Shown one piece after another: positions 32,561 to 41,834 of a stretch of DNA of 64,000 bases (its first letter is position 1; every line of letters starts with the position of its first letter). The notes under the pieces were generated by a model that saw nothing but the letters and a program-made list of their open reading frames with translations, was not told the origin of the DNA and did not search any database. The stretch is from Acidimicrobiales bacterium. GTDB taxonomy: Bacteria > Actinomycetota > Acidimicrobiia > Acidimicrobiales > Poriferisodalaceae. The DNA lies in NCBI GenBank assembly GCA_009843525.1, contig VYDH01000004.1, forward strand, positions 1 to 64,000, in the 5' to 3' direction. The translations under genes were made by a program, and so were the position numbers.

Positions 32561-33631
32561 CTATGAGTTCTCGTATCCCGGAGCGGTGGCTGAAGCCTCG
32601 CCGAAGTCGGATCCCATCAGGTCGCCGAGATCGCCGACGATCTCGTCTGCGGGGGGCGCCTCGATGGTGATATCGGTGTCATAGTCGTAGTAGTTGATGA
32701 CGTTGGTGATGTCGAGCATGCTCGCGATCTCGTCCTCGTGACCCTCGGTGTCGGCAGGATCGAGATCGGCGAGGAGATCCTCCATGAACGAGCCCAAGTC
32801 CACGCTGATGCGACGCGTCAGGCCATCGCCATCGATCCAGACGTCGTAGATGAACTCGTCGGGGAGGAAGTCCCCAACGAGTGGAAGCGAGCCATCTGCC
32901 CCGTCAGGCTCTGCTAGGTAACCCTCGGTCATCGACGTGATGTCGAGGGCGTAGCGGATGTGGGTCATCGACTCGCCGTCGATGGATTCGGTGCCCACGA
33001 TCTCGGCGCTGGTCACGAATTCGATCTGGTTCGTGTTGTCGTTCGGCAAGCGGCACGCACCATCGTCGGGCGCATCGCCTGGCAGCGCCGACGGGCAGAC
33101 GATCCCCATCGCTGCGGCGGTCTCGGCATCGAAGACGAACCACCCTTCGGGCAGTTCGTCGCCGACCAGCGCCCGCAACTCCTCGGGCACCACGAACTGC
33201 AAGTACTGAACGCCATCGACAAACCGGACCTCGAAACCGATTCCGATGTCGCCGCCGCCCATCATTTCGTCGAAGCTCATGAACATCGAGAAGTTCTGTG
33301 AGCTGTCGCTCTCGAAGTGCATCGCAACAGTCGCCAATGCGCCCATGTCCATCTGCATGTCACCGCGCACCGACCTGCCCGCGCTGTTCTCGAAGGCGAG
33401 TTGCAGCAGTTCCATGGCGTCGGTCGGAAGTGCTGCTGCGGTCGGCAGCGGTGCTGTAGTGGCTGCTGCGGTGGTCGCGGGCGCCGCGGTGACGACAACC
33501 GTCGCCGCGGTGACGACTTCGTCGGCTGTCTCGTCGCTGTCGGCGCCGTCGCCGCCTCCGCATGCAGCGGCGGCCAGCGCTACGGCTGCGATAGCAGCCG
33601 CGAGCCTCGCCTTGCGAGCCTTCACGTTCAT
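32561..33631 (-). CDS. Lipoprotein of LppX/LprAFG-like size
   Basis: 356 residues if ATG 33631 is used. AAGGAG lies only 3 bases before this ATG; GTG 33625 has ideal spacing and removes two residues, so it is an equally good start. Hydrophobic segment, then lipobox AAAC (Cys about residue 24), then a Ser/Thr/Ala-rich linker and a mixed a/b body with FDEMMGGGDIGIGFEVRFV, a layout like mycobacterial LppX/LprG lipid-binding lipoproteins. Sequence similarity is not strong enough to be certain. No obvious partner gene lies beside it. Confidence 0.65.
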   Translation of the reverse strand: MNVKARKARLAAAIAAVALAAAACGGGDGADSDETADEVVTAATVVVTAAPATTAAATTAPLPTAAALPTDAMELLQLAFENSAGRSVRGDMQMDMGALATVAMHFESDSSQNFSMFMSFDEMMGGGDIGIGFEVRFVDGVQYLQFVVPEELRALVGDELPEGWFVFDAETAAAMGIVCPSALPGDAPDDGACRLPNDNTNQIEFVTSAEIVGTESIDGESMTHIRYALDITSMTEGYLAEPDGADGSLPLVGDFLPDEFIYDVWIDGDGLTRRISVDLGSFMEDLLADLDPADTEGHEDEIASMLDITNVINYYDYDTDITIEAPPADEIVGDLGDLMGSDFGEASATAPGYENS

Positions 33632-33775
33632 CATCTCCTTGCCGGAGCGGCGGCGCCGTCTGCTGGGCACCGCGGACACGAACCGGCCTGCGGCCAGTAT
33701 CTCAGTTGGTCATGTCCGCCAACGGTCACATATTTCGCTCTGTTGCCGGCGGAATCCGGCCTGCCGGCGATCGAG

Positions 33776-34978
33776 TCAGAGCGGGTGGGGACCGGGATCC
33801 ATGCCGAGGCGGGTGCGGCCGTAGGCCTCGCCGACCGTGTCGAGGTCGGCGACCTGGTGCTGGCTGGCCATCGTCACGTCCCGGAATGCCTGCTGCAGCC
33901 GGCTGCCGTCGAACACCGCCCGCCCGCCGGCCGCGGTGGTGACCCGGTCGAGCGCCCGGCGGCACAGCTCGATGGCGTAGCTGCCCTGGTATTTGGCGTG
34001 GGCGCGCAGCGCCTTGGAGTCGTCGCCGTCGGCGGCCCGGCGCAGCAGCCCGATGGTGTCGTCGATGAGCATCTCGGCCGAGCGCACCTCGGTGTTGGCT
34101 TCGGCCAGGCGCATGTGCAGGCCGGGGCGGTTGGCTTTGGCGCTGCCCATGTAGCGATCGTCCTGCACTCCGAAGCGGTCGGCGGCATCGTCCAGCCCGG
34201 CCCGCGCCAGCCCCAGCGCTGTCGCCGCGACGTGCACCGCCAAGCCGGGCAGCACCGGCGTGTGGTACAGCGACGTGCGGTGGCGGGCTGACCACGGCGA
34301 GCGGGCGCCCAGCAGTTCGCCCGAGTCGAGCATGCGGTGGGTGGGCACGAACGCCTGCTGGGCCACGACGTCGCACGAACCAGTGCCGCGCAGGCCGATC
34401 GCATACCAGTTGTCGTCAACTTCGATGTCGGCACGAGGCATCACCACGTGGATCAGGCGGGGGCGTTCACCGGGCTCCAGCACCTGGGAGCCCAGCAGGA
34501 ACCAGTCGCCCCAGACCGCTCCGCTGGTGAACGGCCAGCGCCCGTCCACGAGCCAGCCGCCGTCGCACTCGGTGGCCGAGCCGACCGGGGCCAGCGAGCC
34601 CGGCACGATCGTGTCGAGATCGGCCCCGTACACCTCGTCCTGGAGGTCTTCGCTCATCGAGCCGATCATCCAGCTGTGCCCCACCAGCACCATCAGCACC
34701 CAGGCTGCAGCACCGTCGTACAGGGCGGCCTCGCGCACGTTGGCAACCATGTCGGCGAAAGTGAGCTCGTCGCCGCCGACCCGCTCGGGCACCAGCAGCC
34801 GCAGCGCTCCCGAGTCGCGCAGCGCCGACAGGGCGCCTTCGGCGAGATGGCGGTGCTCCTCATTCCAGGCGGAGTGGCTGGCGAGCGCGGCGCCGATGCG
34901 CTCGTCGATGCGCAGGTTCCGGCTCGAGCCGTTCGGACCGGCCGATCCGGCCTTGCCTGCAACGTCGGCTGCGCTCAT
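33776..34978 (-). CDS. Acyl-CoA-dehydrogenase-fold flavin monooxygenase (class D / HsaA-like)
   Basis: 400 residues. FADMVANVREAALYDGAAAWVLMVLVGHSW, WPFTSGAVWGDWFLLGSQV and a C-terminal helical bundle with YQGSYAIELCRRALDRV match the two-component class D monooxygenases such as HsaA, HpaH and their relatives, which use reduced flavin from a separate reductase. The gene lies 24 bases after the CaiB/BaiF gene on the same strand, so both may be in one operon. Substrate unknown. Confidence 0.78.
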   Translation of the reverse strand: MSAADVAGKAGSAGPNGSSRNLRIDERIGAALASHSAWNEEHRHLAEGALSALRDSGALRLLVPERVGGDELTFADMVANVREAALYDGAAAWVLMVLVGHSWMIGSMSEDLQDEVYGADLDTIVPGSLAPVGSATECDGGWLVDGRWPFTSGAVWGDWFLLGSQVLEPGERPRLIHVVMPRADIEVDDNWYAIGLRGTGSCDVVAQQAFVPTHRMLDSGELLGARSPWSARHRTSLYHTPVLPGLAVHVAATALGLARAGLDDAADRFGVQDDRYMGSAKANRPGLHMRLAEANTEVRSAEMLIDDTIGLLRRAADGDDSKALRAHAKYQGSYAIELCRRALDRVTTAAGGRAVFDGSRLQQAFRDVTMASQHQVADLDTVGEAYGRTRLGMDPGPHPL

Positions 34979-35002
34979 GTCGCGATTCCCACGTCGCTAT
35001 TC

Positions 35003-36217
35003 CTACTTCACGATTCCGTCGGCACGCAGCTCGGCAATGGCGGCGGGCGACCTGCCCAGCTCCCTCAGAATCTGGTCGGTGTCGGCGCCGCGCTCGACGG
35101 CGTGGCGCAACTCGGGCGTGCCGCCTGCGAACAGCGCTGCGGGCCGGTGCTGGCGGATCGGGCCCACGATGGGGTGGTCGACTTCCCGCACGACGCCGGA
35201 GTGCTGCACCTGCGGGTCGGCGGCGATCTCGTCGGGGCGCAGTGCCGGTGCCACGGGCACGTCCGCTGCGATGAGGCGCTCGACCACATCGTCGCGGGCC
35301 ACGTCGGCCACCACCTCGCCGAGCGTGTCGATCATGTCGCCGAAATGCGCTGCACGTGGACCGGCCTCGGCGAAGCGCGGATCGGTCAGCAGATCAGGCC
35401 GGCCGAACGCGTCGGCCACGCCCTTCCAGTGCGCGTCGGTGAGCGGCATCATGGCCACGTAGCCATCCCGGCAGGCCAGCAGCCGGTAGTCGGCCAGGAG
35501 ATTCGGCCGGTGGTCGGCATCGTCGGCCAGCACCGTGTGATCCATCATCGCGTCGGGCCACATGAAGCTGACCGCCGAGTCCAGCAGCGACAGCTCCACG
35601 TGATCGCCCCGGCCGGTGCGCTCACGGGCGAACAGCGCCGCGCACACCGCCTGGGTCCACGTGAGCGAGGTGACCTTGTCGGGGATGAAGCTCTTGACGA
35701 ACTGCGGCTCGCCGTCGCCGCCCTGCACGGCGGCGATGCCGGACCAGCCCTGGATGACCGCGTCGTAGGCCGGCCGTTTCGAGTACGGGCCGTCGCGGCC
35801 GAAGCCGCTGATCGACACGTAGACGATCTTCGGGTTGCGCTTGCGCACGTCGGCCTCGCCGATGCCCAGCCGTTCGGCCACGCCCGGCCGGTATGCCTGC
35901 ACGAACACGTCGGCGGTGGCCAGCAGGTCGGCCATGACCTGCCTGCCGGGTGCCGAGGCTATGTCCATGGCGAGCGAGCGCTTGCCGGCGTTGAGGTTGG
36001 CGAACCAGCCCGACATGCCGTTTCGGCTCGACCCGAACATGCGCAGCGGGTCGCCGACCACGAGGTCTTCCACCTTGATGACCTCGGCGCCCTGTGACGC
36101 CAGCAGGTGCGAGCCGCCGGGAGCGGCGATGAACGTGGCGATCTCGACAACGCGGATGCCGTCCAGCGGCCCAGCTCCGGTAGATCCCGTCACGTCGTGT
36201 CGGCCCTGTCGCGTCAA
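35003..36217 (-). CDS. CaiB/BaiF-family CoA transferase
   Basis: 404 residues. The sequence LDGIRVVEIATFIAAPGGSHLLASQGAEVIKVE, a stretch with GKRSLAMD, and the catalytic Asp in AYDAVIQ (near residue 155) are typical of family III CoA transferases. They move CoA between carboxylates. It is followed, 24 bases later, by the class D monooxygenase gene. GTG at 36193 is another possible start, giving eight residues fewer. Confidence 0.88.
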   Translation of the reverse strand: MTRQGRHDVTGSTGAGPLDGIRVVEIATFIAAPGGSHLLASQGAEVIKVEDLVVGDPLRMFGSSRNGMSGWFANLNAGKRSLAMDIASAPGRQVMADLLATADVFVQAYRPGVAERLGIGEADVRKRNPKIVYVSISGFGRDGPYSKRPAYDAVIQGWSGIAAVQGGDGEPQFVKSFIPDKVTSLTWTQAVCAALFARERTGRGDHVELSLLDSAVSFMWPDAMMDHTVLADDADHRPNLLADYRLLACRDGYVAMMPLTDAHWKGVADAFGRPDLLTDPRFAEAGPRAAHFGDMIDTLGEVVADVARDDVVERLIAADVPVAPALRPDEIAADPQVQHSGVVREVDHPIVGPIRQHRPAALFAGGTPELRHAVERGADTDQILRELGRSPAAIAELRADGIVK

Positions 36218-36232
36218 CTCAGCTGTGTCGGC

Positions 36233-36643
36233 TCAGCAGGGCTCGCCGGCGCGCATCCGCAGAGGCGACCACGCAAGGAACCGCACACCTCGGACGATGC
36301 CGAAGGAGCTGAGGCCGCCGTAGGTGACACCGCCACCCGCAGTCAGGCCGCCGAACGAGATCACGCCGAGGCTGTTGAGGCCGCCAATGGAGATGACGCC
36401 GATGGAGTTCGCCCCGCCGATGGAGACGATGCCGATGGCGTTCCATCCTCCGATGGCGACGATGCCGATGCCGTTGCCCGTGCCCACGGCGACAATCCCA
36501 ACTTCGCTCAGGGGCACGTCGTCGAGCAGTCCCCATTGCGTCAGGGCGAACAACAGGGCCAGGCCGCCCGCGAGCACCACCACCCAGAGGAACGTCAGCC
36601 CGCGCATCTTGTCGAGCTCATGCTGATCCATGTCGTCGGTCAT
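36233..36643 (-). CDS. Small membrane protein with 11-residue beta-rich repeats
   Basis: 136 residues from ATG 36643, with GAGGAGAT before it. A single transmembrane helix (LTFLWVVVLAGGLALLFALT) is followed by about five tandem 11-residue units of form (A/S)(I/L)G(I/V)(V/I)(A/S)(I/F)GGxN, then a short C-terminus. This short Gly-rich pattern with alternating hydrophobic residues suggests a b-helix-like rod or a membrane-associated Gly-zipper. I recognise no characterised family. It is divergent from the RCC1-like gene at 36773. Confidence 0.65.
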   Translation of the reverse strand: MTDDMDQHELDKMRGLTFLWVVVLAGGLALLFALTQWGLLDDVPLSEVGIVAVGTGNGIGIVAIGGWNAIGIVSIGGANSIGVISIGGLNSLGVISFGGLTAGGGVTYGGLSSFGIVRGVRFLAWSPLRMRAGEPC

Positions 36644-36772
36644 GTCAGATCTCCTCATGGTTGCGACTGACGGTGCAGCCGCGACATGCCACAGGCGAAC
36701 CTAACGCAGCGCCCCACGCCGCTGCCCGGTCAAGCCATGCGTCGCGAACAACGACCGCGCCACTGAGGCCGC

Positions 36773-38698
36773 ATGCACATGCGCGGCCATACCGTCGGGA
36801 AGCGCAGTCGGCGCAGCCATACGATCGACGACGTGGAAGACGACGATTCGCGAGCAATCAGCTGGATCCAGCTCGTTGCCGCGCTCTTCGCTCTCGGCGC
36901 TGTTGGTCTGCTGGTTTCGATGTGGCTGCTCGGCGATGGAGACGGCGGCAGCAATGCCGAGACGGCGAACGTCGAGGACACCACGGTCCTCGAGATTCCC
37001 AACAGCGAGCCGGCCGCCGCCACTGAGCCTGCCCCGACGACAGCAGCCCCAAGCACAACGACGGCGGCCGACGATGCCGATGACGTTGTCGCCGAACGCT
37101 CCCAAGCAGCACCAGAAGCATCGGCCGTGCCCGTCGAGCGCTTTGAGAGCGTCGCCACAAGCGGTGCGCATACGTGCGCAATCCGCGACGACGGCACGCT
37201 CCACTGCTGGGGCAGCAATGTGGACGGGGAATCGCTACCGCCAGATGGCGAGTTCACAAGTGTCACGGTCGGCAACTTCCACTCGTGCGCAGTCGGAACT
37301 GATGGTGCGGTTGCCTGCTGGGGCCGCAATGACGACGGGCAATCGGTCCCGATTCCGGGCAGATACGCCGCCGTTTCCGCAGGCAGCGAGTACACGTGCG
37401 GACTGCGGACCGATGGCGGGCTGAGGTGTTGGGGCGACAATCGATTCGGGCAGGCAAACCCGCCTGCGGGCGAATTCACCAGCGTGGATGCGGGCAGCTA
37501 TCACGCATGCGGTGTGCGCTCGGACGACACCATCGCTTGCTGGGGCGACAACAACTCCGGTGTGGCCGACCCGCCGACGGGCACCTTCTTGGGCGTCTCG
37601 GCCGGGAACAACCACAGCTGCGGCGTTCGCACCGACGCCACGCTCATCTGCTGGGGATTCGACGCCTCAGGCCGCACGGACTCTCCGGACGGGAGCTTCA
37701 CGGCTGTCTCTGCCGGCTCGTTCAACTCGTGCGCAATCCAGATCACCGGCGGGGTCAGATGCTGGGGAACGAACAGTTCAGGCGAAGGGAATCCTCCGAG
37801 GACAGCATTTCGTTCGGTCTCGGCGTACGGCCTTCAGTCCTGCGGTGTCACGACCGAGGGTGTGCTCAGCTGCTGGGGTTATGACCTGAATGACGTGGTC
37901 GTGACTCCCGGGGGCACGTTCAACCGCGTGTCGGTGGGGTTCGTGCACGCTTGCGGAGTGCGCGCGAACGAAGCGATCACGTGCTGGGGCATGAATTCGT
38001 GGGGCCGCACAGCGGCTCCTTCCGGACAGTTCTGGGACGTCGCAGCCGGTGGCCTGTACTCGTGCGGAGTTCGGGCGGACTCCGCCGCTCGGTGCTGGGG
38101 GTACAGCAACTACGGCGCCAGCGAGCCGCCCGCTGGGAGCTTCAATTCGGTCACGGCCGGCCAAGAGCATGCCTGCGGGATTGTTGAGAACGGGACGGTG
38201 ACCTGCTGGGGCGACAATCGCTACGACCAGCTCGACTCGCCCGGGGGCTCGTTCATCGAGGTGTCGTCAGGCGGTCATTTCTCGTGCGGATCGCAGCCTG
38301 ACAGGACGGTTCGGTGTTGGGGCAGCAACAGCTTCGGCCAGACCGCGGTGCCGGACACTGAGTTTCTGGGTGTTGCAGCTGGCTGGGCCACCGCGTGCGC
38401 GATCGGGCTCGACGGCGAGTTGACATGCTGGGGCCTCAACGACTCGGGTCAAGCAGATCCGCCTGCCGGCGGTTTTCTGGACGTATCACTGAGCCAGGAC
38501 TACGGCTGCGGGGTGCGGTCCAATGGTTCAGTTCGGTGCTGGGGTGATGTGACCGAGGCCGACATGGCCGTGCCGGATGACCCATTTGCCGAGATTTCTG
38601 TCGGCTGGCAGCATGCGTGCGGTCTGCGTCGGGATGGCACGGTGGCGTGCTGGCTGACGCGGGCGTTGCCGACGCCGGACTTTGTGCTCTGGGACTGA
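36773..38698 (+). CDS. Membrane-anchored 14-blade RCC1-like repeat protein with paired cysteines
   Basis: 641 residues. Residues 1-28 are cytoplasmic, basic and acidic; residues 30-54 form one transmembrane segment; then a Thr/Ala/Pro-rich linker to about residue 120 leads to the repeat domain. The rest consists of exactly 14 tandem 37-residue repeats of pattern FxxVxxGxxHxC(G/A)xxxxGxxxCWGxNxxGQxxPPxGx. Each unit has two Cys (C-x9-C), 28 in all, and no other Cys are seen in the protein. The 37-residue period and the WG motif resemble the RCC1-like blades of Streptomyces BLIP-II. 14 = 2 x 7, suggesting two seven-bladed propellers. The domain should face outward. Ligand unknown. Confidence 0.85.
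   Translation: MHMRGHTVGKRSRRSHTIDDVEDDDSRAISWIQLVAALFALGAVGLLVSMWLLGDGDGGSNAETANVEDTTVLEIPNSEPAAATEPAPTTAAPSTTTAADDADDVVAERSQAAPEASAVPVERFESVATSGAHTCAIRDDGTLHCWGSNVDGESLPPDGEFTSVTVGNFHSCAVGTDGAVACWGRNDDGQSVPIPGRYAAVSAGSEYTCGLRTDGGLRCWGDNRFGQANPPAGEFTSVDAGSYHACGVRSDDTIACWGDNNSGVADPPTGTFLGVSAGNNHSCGVRTDATLICWGFDASGRTDSPDGSFTAVSAGSFNSCAIQITGGVRCWGTNSSGEGNPPRTAFRSVSAYGLQSCGVTTEGVLSCWGYDLNDVVVTPGGTFNRVSVGFVHACGVRANEAITCWGMNSWGRTAAPSGQFWDVAAGGLYSCGVRADSAARCWGYSNYGASEPPAGSFNSVTAGQEHACGIVENGTVTCWGDNRYDQLDSPGGSFIEVSSGGHFSCGSQPDRTVRCWGSNSFGQTAVPDTEFLGVAAGWATACAIGLDGELTCWGLNDSGQADPPAGGFLDVSLSQDYGCGVRSNGSVRCWGDVTEADMAVPDDPFAEISVGWQHACGLRRDGTVACWLTRALPTPDFVLWD
37141..38670 (+). repeat. Fourteen 111-bp coding repeats (RCC1-like blades)
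   Basis: The protein repeat corresponds to a 111-bp DNA repeat in which TGCTGGGG marks each unit end (Cys-Trp-Gly). Units are diverged at DNA level, so the array is old or under diversifying selection rather than a recent expansion. Confidence 0.8.
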
Positions 38699-38731
38699 GC
38701 ATCGCGGTCGGTGGTGCACCAAGCTGGCGGG

Positions 38732-39835
38732 ATGAACATCCTGGTTATCGGGGGGACGGGGCCGACTGGGCCCCACATTGTGAACGGTCTGGTCGACCGC
38801 GGTCACACCGTGACGATCCTGCACACCGGGCGCCACGAGGTCGACACCATTCCCGACCATCTCGAGCACATCCACACCGATCCCTTCGACGAGGATGCGT
38901 TCCGCTCGTCGATCGAGGGCCGCAACTTCGACGTGGTCTTCGCGATGTACGGCCGGCTGCGGTCGATCGTCAAAGTGCTCGTCGGCCGGACGCCACGTCT
39001 CATCTCCATCGGCGGCGTGCCGGTGTACAGCGGGTATGCCGAACCAGCCGTGGAGTTTCCCGAAGGCATGGCGGTGCCGACGAGCGAGGATGCCCTGCTG
39101 GTCGGCGACGAACGCTCGGGACCCAAGCCGCTCAAGATGGCCGAGTCGGAGGAGCTGACGTTCTCGCTGCACCCCGATGCGACCCACTTCCGGTACCCGT
39201 ACATCTACGGTCCCAACCAGGTGCTGCCGCGGGAGTGGACGCTGGTGAAGCGTGCGCTCGACGGCCGGCGGCAGGTCATCGTGCCCGACGGCGGGCTCAC
39301 CGTCGCAACGTCGGCATTCGTCGAGAACGCCACCTCGGCAGTGCTGCTGGCGGTGGATCACATCGATGCGTCGGCGGGCGAGGCCTACAACGTGGGCGAC
39401 GATCGGCAGTTCACGTATGCGCAGATCGCGCAGATCGTCGGCGATGAGCTCGGCAACCCCTTCGAGCTCGTCTCGGTGCCGGGTGAGCTGGCCGCGACCG
39501 GCGGGCCGTTCCTGCTCAACCACTCGTCGGCGCACTCGATCCTCAGCACCGAGAAGATCCGCCAGCAGCTCGGCTATCGCGACAAGGTGGACCCTGAAGA
39601 GGGGTTGCGGCGGACCGTGCGATGGCAGGCCGAGAACCTTCCCGGTGACGCCGGCGCGGCGACCCGGCTGCAGGAGCCGTTCGACTACGCAGCGGAGGAT
39701 GCCTTGATCGCCGCGACTGAGCGCTTTGCGGGCGAGGTCGGGCGCATCGAGTGGGAGCGATTGCCGGGCTGGACCTTCGGCTACTACGGACCTCGCGAGA
39801 ACCCCGGGGGCCGGCGCGGCAGCTTCCGGGCGTGA
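38732..39835 (+). CDS. NAD(P)-dependent epimerase/dehydratase-fold protein
   Basis: 367 residues from ATG 38732. NILVIGGTGPTGPHIV gives the extended-SDR GGTGxxG nucleotide motif, and FRYPYIYGPNQVLPREW gives the YGP segment. The typical YxxxK catalytic pair is not obvious (the region reads ISIGGVPVYSG), so it may be an atypical SDR, such as a NmrA-like regulator or a reductase with other residues. The amidase gene follows 61 bases downstream on the same strand. Confidence 0.78.
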   Translation: MNILVIGGTGPTGPHIVNGLVDRGHTVTILHTGRHEVDTIPDHLEHIHTDPFDEDAFRSSIEGRNFDVVFAMYGRLRSIVKVLVGRTPRLISIGGVPVYSGYAEPAVEFPEGMAVPTSEDALLVGDERSGPKPLKMAESEELTFSLHPDATHFRYPYIYGPNQVLPREWTLVKRALDGRRQVIVPDGGLTVATSAFVENATSAVLLAVDHIDASAGEAYNVGDDRQFTYAQIAQIVGDELGNPFELVSVPGELAATGGPFLLNHSSAHSILSTEKIRQQLGYRDKVDPEEGLRRTVRWQAENLPGDAGAATRLQEPFDYAAEDALIAATERFAGEVGRIEWERLPGWTFGYYGPRENPGGRRGSFRA

Positions 39836-39896
39836 GAGGAACTGGCCGGGGCGCGAGACTGCTCGCTGCGATGAGACCGGGCTGGCGGGGGGAACT

Positions 39897-41312
39897 GTGA
39901 CAGCGACGATTGCTGAGCTGGCGGCGGGCTACCGGGATGGGTCTCGGTCGCCGGTGGAGGCCACCGAGGAATGCCTGACGGCGATCGCTTCGCTGGACGG
40001 GCGCGTCGGCGCCTGGCAAGCGGTGTATGCCGATGAGGCCCGGGTGGCGGCCGAGGCCGCCGAGGTGGCGCTGACGCTGGCGGCGGGCGAGCCGGTAGGG
40101 CCGTTCTGGGGCGTGCCGTTCGCGCTCAAAGACATCGTGGATGTCGAGGGCCGGGTCACGACGGCGGGCTCGGCCGAGTGGTCCAGCCGGGTGTCGCCGG
40201 CGACGGGCACGGTTGCCCGCCGGCTGCTGGAGGCCGGCGGCGTGTTGCTGGGCAAGACCAAGACCGTTGAGTTCGCCATGGGCGGCTGGGGCACGAACCA
40301 GCACATGGGAACGCCGTGGAACCCGTGGGATCCGGCGGTGCTGCGCACGCCGGGGGGCTCGTCGTCGGGGTCGGGTGCTGCGGTGGCGGCGGGCATGGCG
40401 CCGTGCGCTGTGGGGACCGACACGGGCGGGTCGGTGCGGTTGCCGGCGGCGCTGTGCGGGATCGTGGGACTGAAGACCACCGAGGGCCTGCTGCCCATCG
40501 ACGGCATCGTTCCCCTGTCGCACACGCTGGACACGCCGGGACCGTTGGCTCGGACGGTGCTGGACGCGGCGCTGATGTTCGACGCCATGCTGGGAACGCC
40601 TGCCGCCGAGGTCGAACGTGACTGGCTGGCCGGCGGCGGTCGCTACGGGGCGATGCGGGCGGCGCTCGAGGGCGGCCTGGGCGGTCGGCGCATCGGCTGC
40701 CTGAGCGATGCCGAGCGTGCGGGAGTGGATGCCGCCCAGCTCGCCGCCTACGACGCTGCGTTGGGAGTGCTGGCCGGGCTGGGTGCCGAGGTGGTGGCCT
40801 TCGACCCGCCGACGTCGTTCGAGGAGATGAAGAACACCCGCTTCGTGATCGTGACGGCCGAGTCGTACCACTACTACGGCGAGATGATGGAGAATCCGGC
40901 CTCGAAGGTGGACGAGCGGGTGCGGGCCAGGGTGCTGCCTGGGGCCGCCATCTCGGCCAGCGAGTACATCGCAGCGATGGTGCAGAGGCGCACCGACCTT
41001 GCCGAGTTCGCCGAGGCATTCGAAGGCTTCGATGCGATGGTGACACCCACCACGCCGATGCTGCCGCTGCCCGTGGACGAGGCCGACGAAACGAACACGC
41101 CGGCGCTGTTCACCCGGGCCGGGAACTTCCTGGCGCTGTGCTCGACGACCGTGCCGACGGGCGTGTCGCCGGCGGGACCGGGAGGCCGCTTGCCGACATC
41201 GATCCAGTTCATGTGCCGCGGCGGCGACGAGACCCTGTCGCTGTCGCTGGCAGCGGCGTACGAGGCAGCTCGCGGTCCGATGCCCACCCCGCCGCTGTGG
41301 GCAGGCGGTTGA
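39897..41312 (+). CDS. Amidase (amidase-signature family)
   Basis: 471 residues from GTG 39897, with GGGGGGAA before it. The Ser-cisSer-Lys triad is visible: Lys in FALKDIVD, the Gly/Ser-rich segment GGSSSGSGAAVAAG and the nucleophile Ser in GTDTGGSVRLPA. Amidase-signature enzymes hydrolyse amide or related C-N bonds. An in-frame start at 39726 overlaps the epimerase gene and gives a non-homologous leader. Confidence 0.9.
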   Translation: MTATIAELAAGYRDGSRSPVEATEECLTAIASLDGRVGAWQAVYADEARVAAEAAEVALTLAAGEPVGPFWGVPFALKDIVDVEGRVTTAGSAEWSSRVSPATGTVARRLLEAGGVLLGKTKTVEFAMGGWGTNQHMGTPWNPWDPAVLRTPGGSSSGSGAAVAAGMAPCAVGTDTGGSVRLPAALCGIVGLKTTEGLLPIDGIVPLSHTLDTPGPLARTVLDAALMFDAMLGTPAAEVERDWLAGGGRYGAMRAALEGGLGGRRIGCLSDAERAGVDAAQLAAYDAALGVLAGLGAEVVAFDPPTSFEEMKNTRFVIVTAESYHYYGEMMENPASKVDERVRARVLPGAAISASEYIAAMVQRRTDLAEFAEAFEGFDAMVTPTTPMLPLPVDEADETNTPALFTRAGNFLALCSTTVPTGVSPAGPGGRLPTSIQFMCRGGDETLSLSLAAAYEAARGPMPTPPLWAGG

Positions 41313-41467
41313 GCGGCAGCGTGCGATGACCAGCACGGCCCGACGGCGCCACGGTGATATTCGCGGTACTGGGTGACGACGCCGATCCGGCTGCTTGGCG
41401 CGCCTGACGCGGACGGCGCCGAGGCAGACTCAGCCGGGGACTACCCGAACAACCGAGGAGCACGGCT

Positions 41468-41773
41468 ATGGGCAAGGCAACGGTGATCGGCAGCTTCACG
41501 TGTCAAGACGGCAAGGCTGACGAGATGGAGGCGGTGCTGGCTTCGATGGTCGAGGCCGCCAAGGGTGAGCCGGGCGTGGAGATCTACTCGTACCACCGGG
41601 GCGAGGGAAACCAGTTCTGGTTCTTCGCTCTCATGAGCGACGCAGAGTCGATGCAGCACCACGGCCAGACGCCTGCCATGCAGGAGGCGATGGCTGCGTT
41701 CGGTCCGCTCATGGGTTCGCCGCCGCAGATGCAGATGACGACGCCGATTGCGGCGATCGGACTCGATCTCTAG
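41468..41773 (+). CDS. Antibiotic-biosynthesis monooxygenase-like (YgiN/ABM) protein
   Basis: 101 residues. VIGSFTCQDGKADEMEAVLASMVEAAKGEPGVEIYSYHRGEGNQFWFFALMSDAESMQHH is the a+b barrel of ABM/quinol-monooxygenase proteins, many of which act without a cofactor on quinols or as stress proteins. GAGGAG lies just before the start. It is preceded by the convergent-free stretch after the amidase gene. Confidence 0.82.
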   Translation: MGKATVIGSFTCQDGKADEMEAVLASMVEAAKGEPGVEIYSYHRGEGNQFWFFALMSDAESMQHHGQTPAMQEAMAAFGPLMGSPPQMQMTTPIAAIGLDL

Positions 41774-41834
41774 GCGCGTCGCACGGGCGCCGCGGCAGGC
41801 ACGCCGAGCTCCGCTGCGAGCGCGGGATCGCCGG

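Noticed and set aside
39543..41336. Minus-strand 597-codon frame opposite the amidase gene
   Set aside because: Amidase motifs are clear on the other strand and no domain is seen in this frame.
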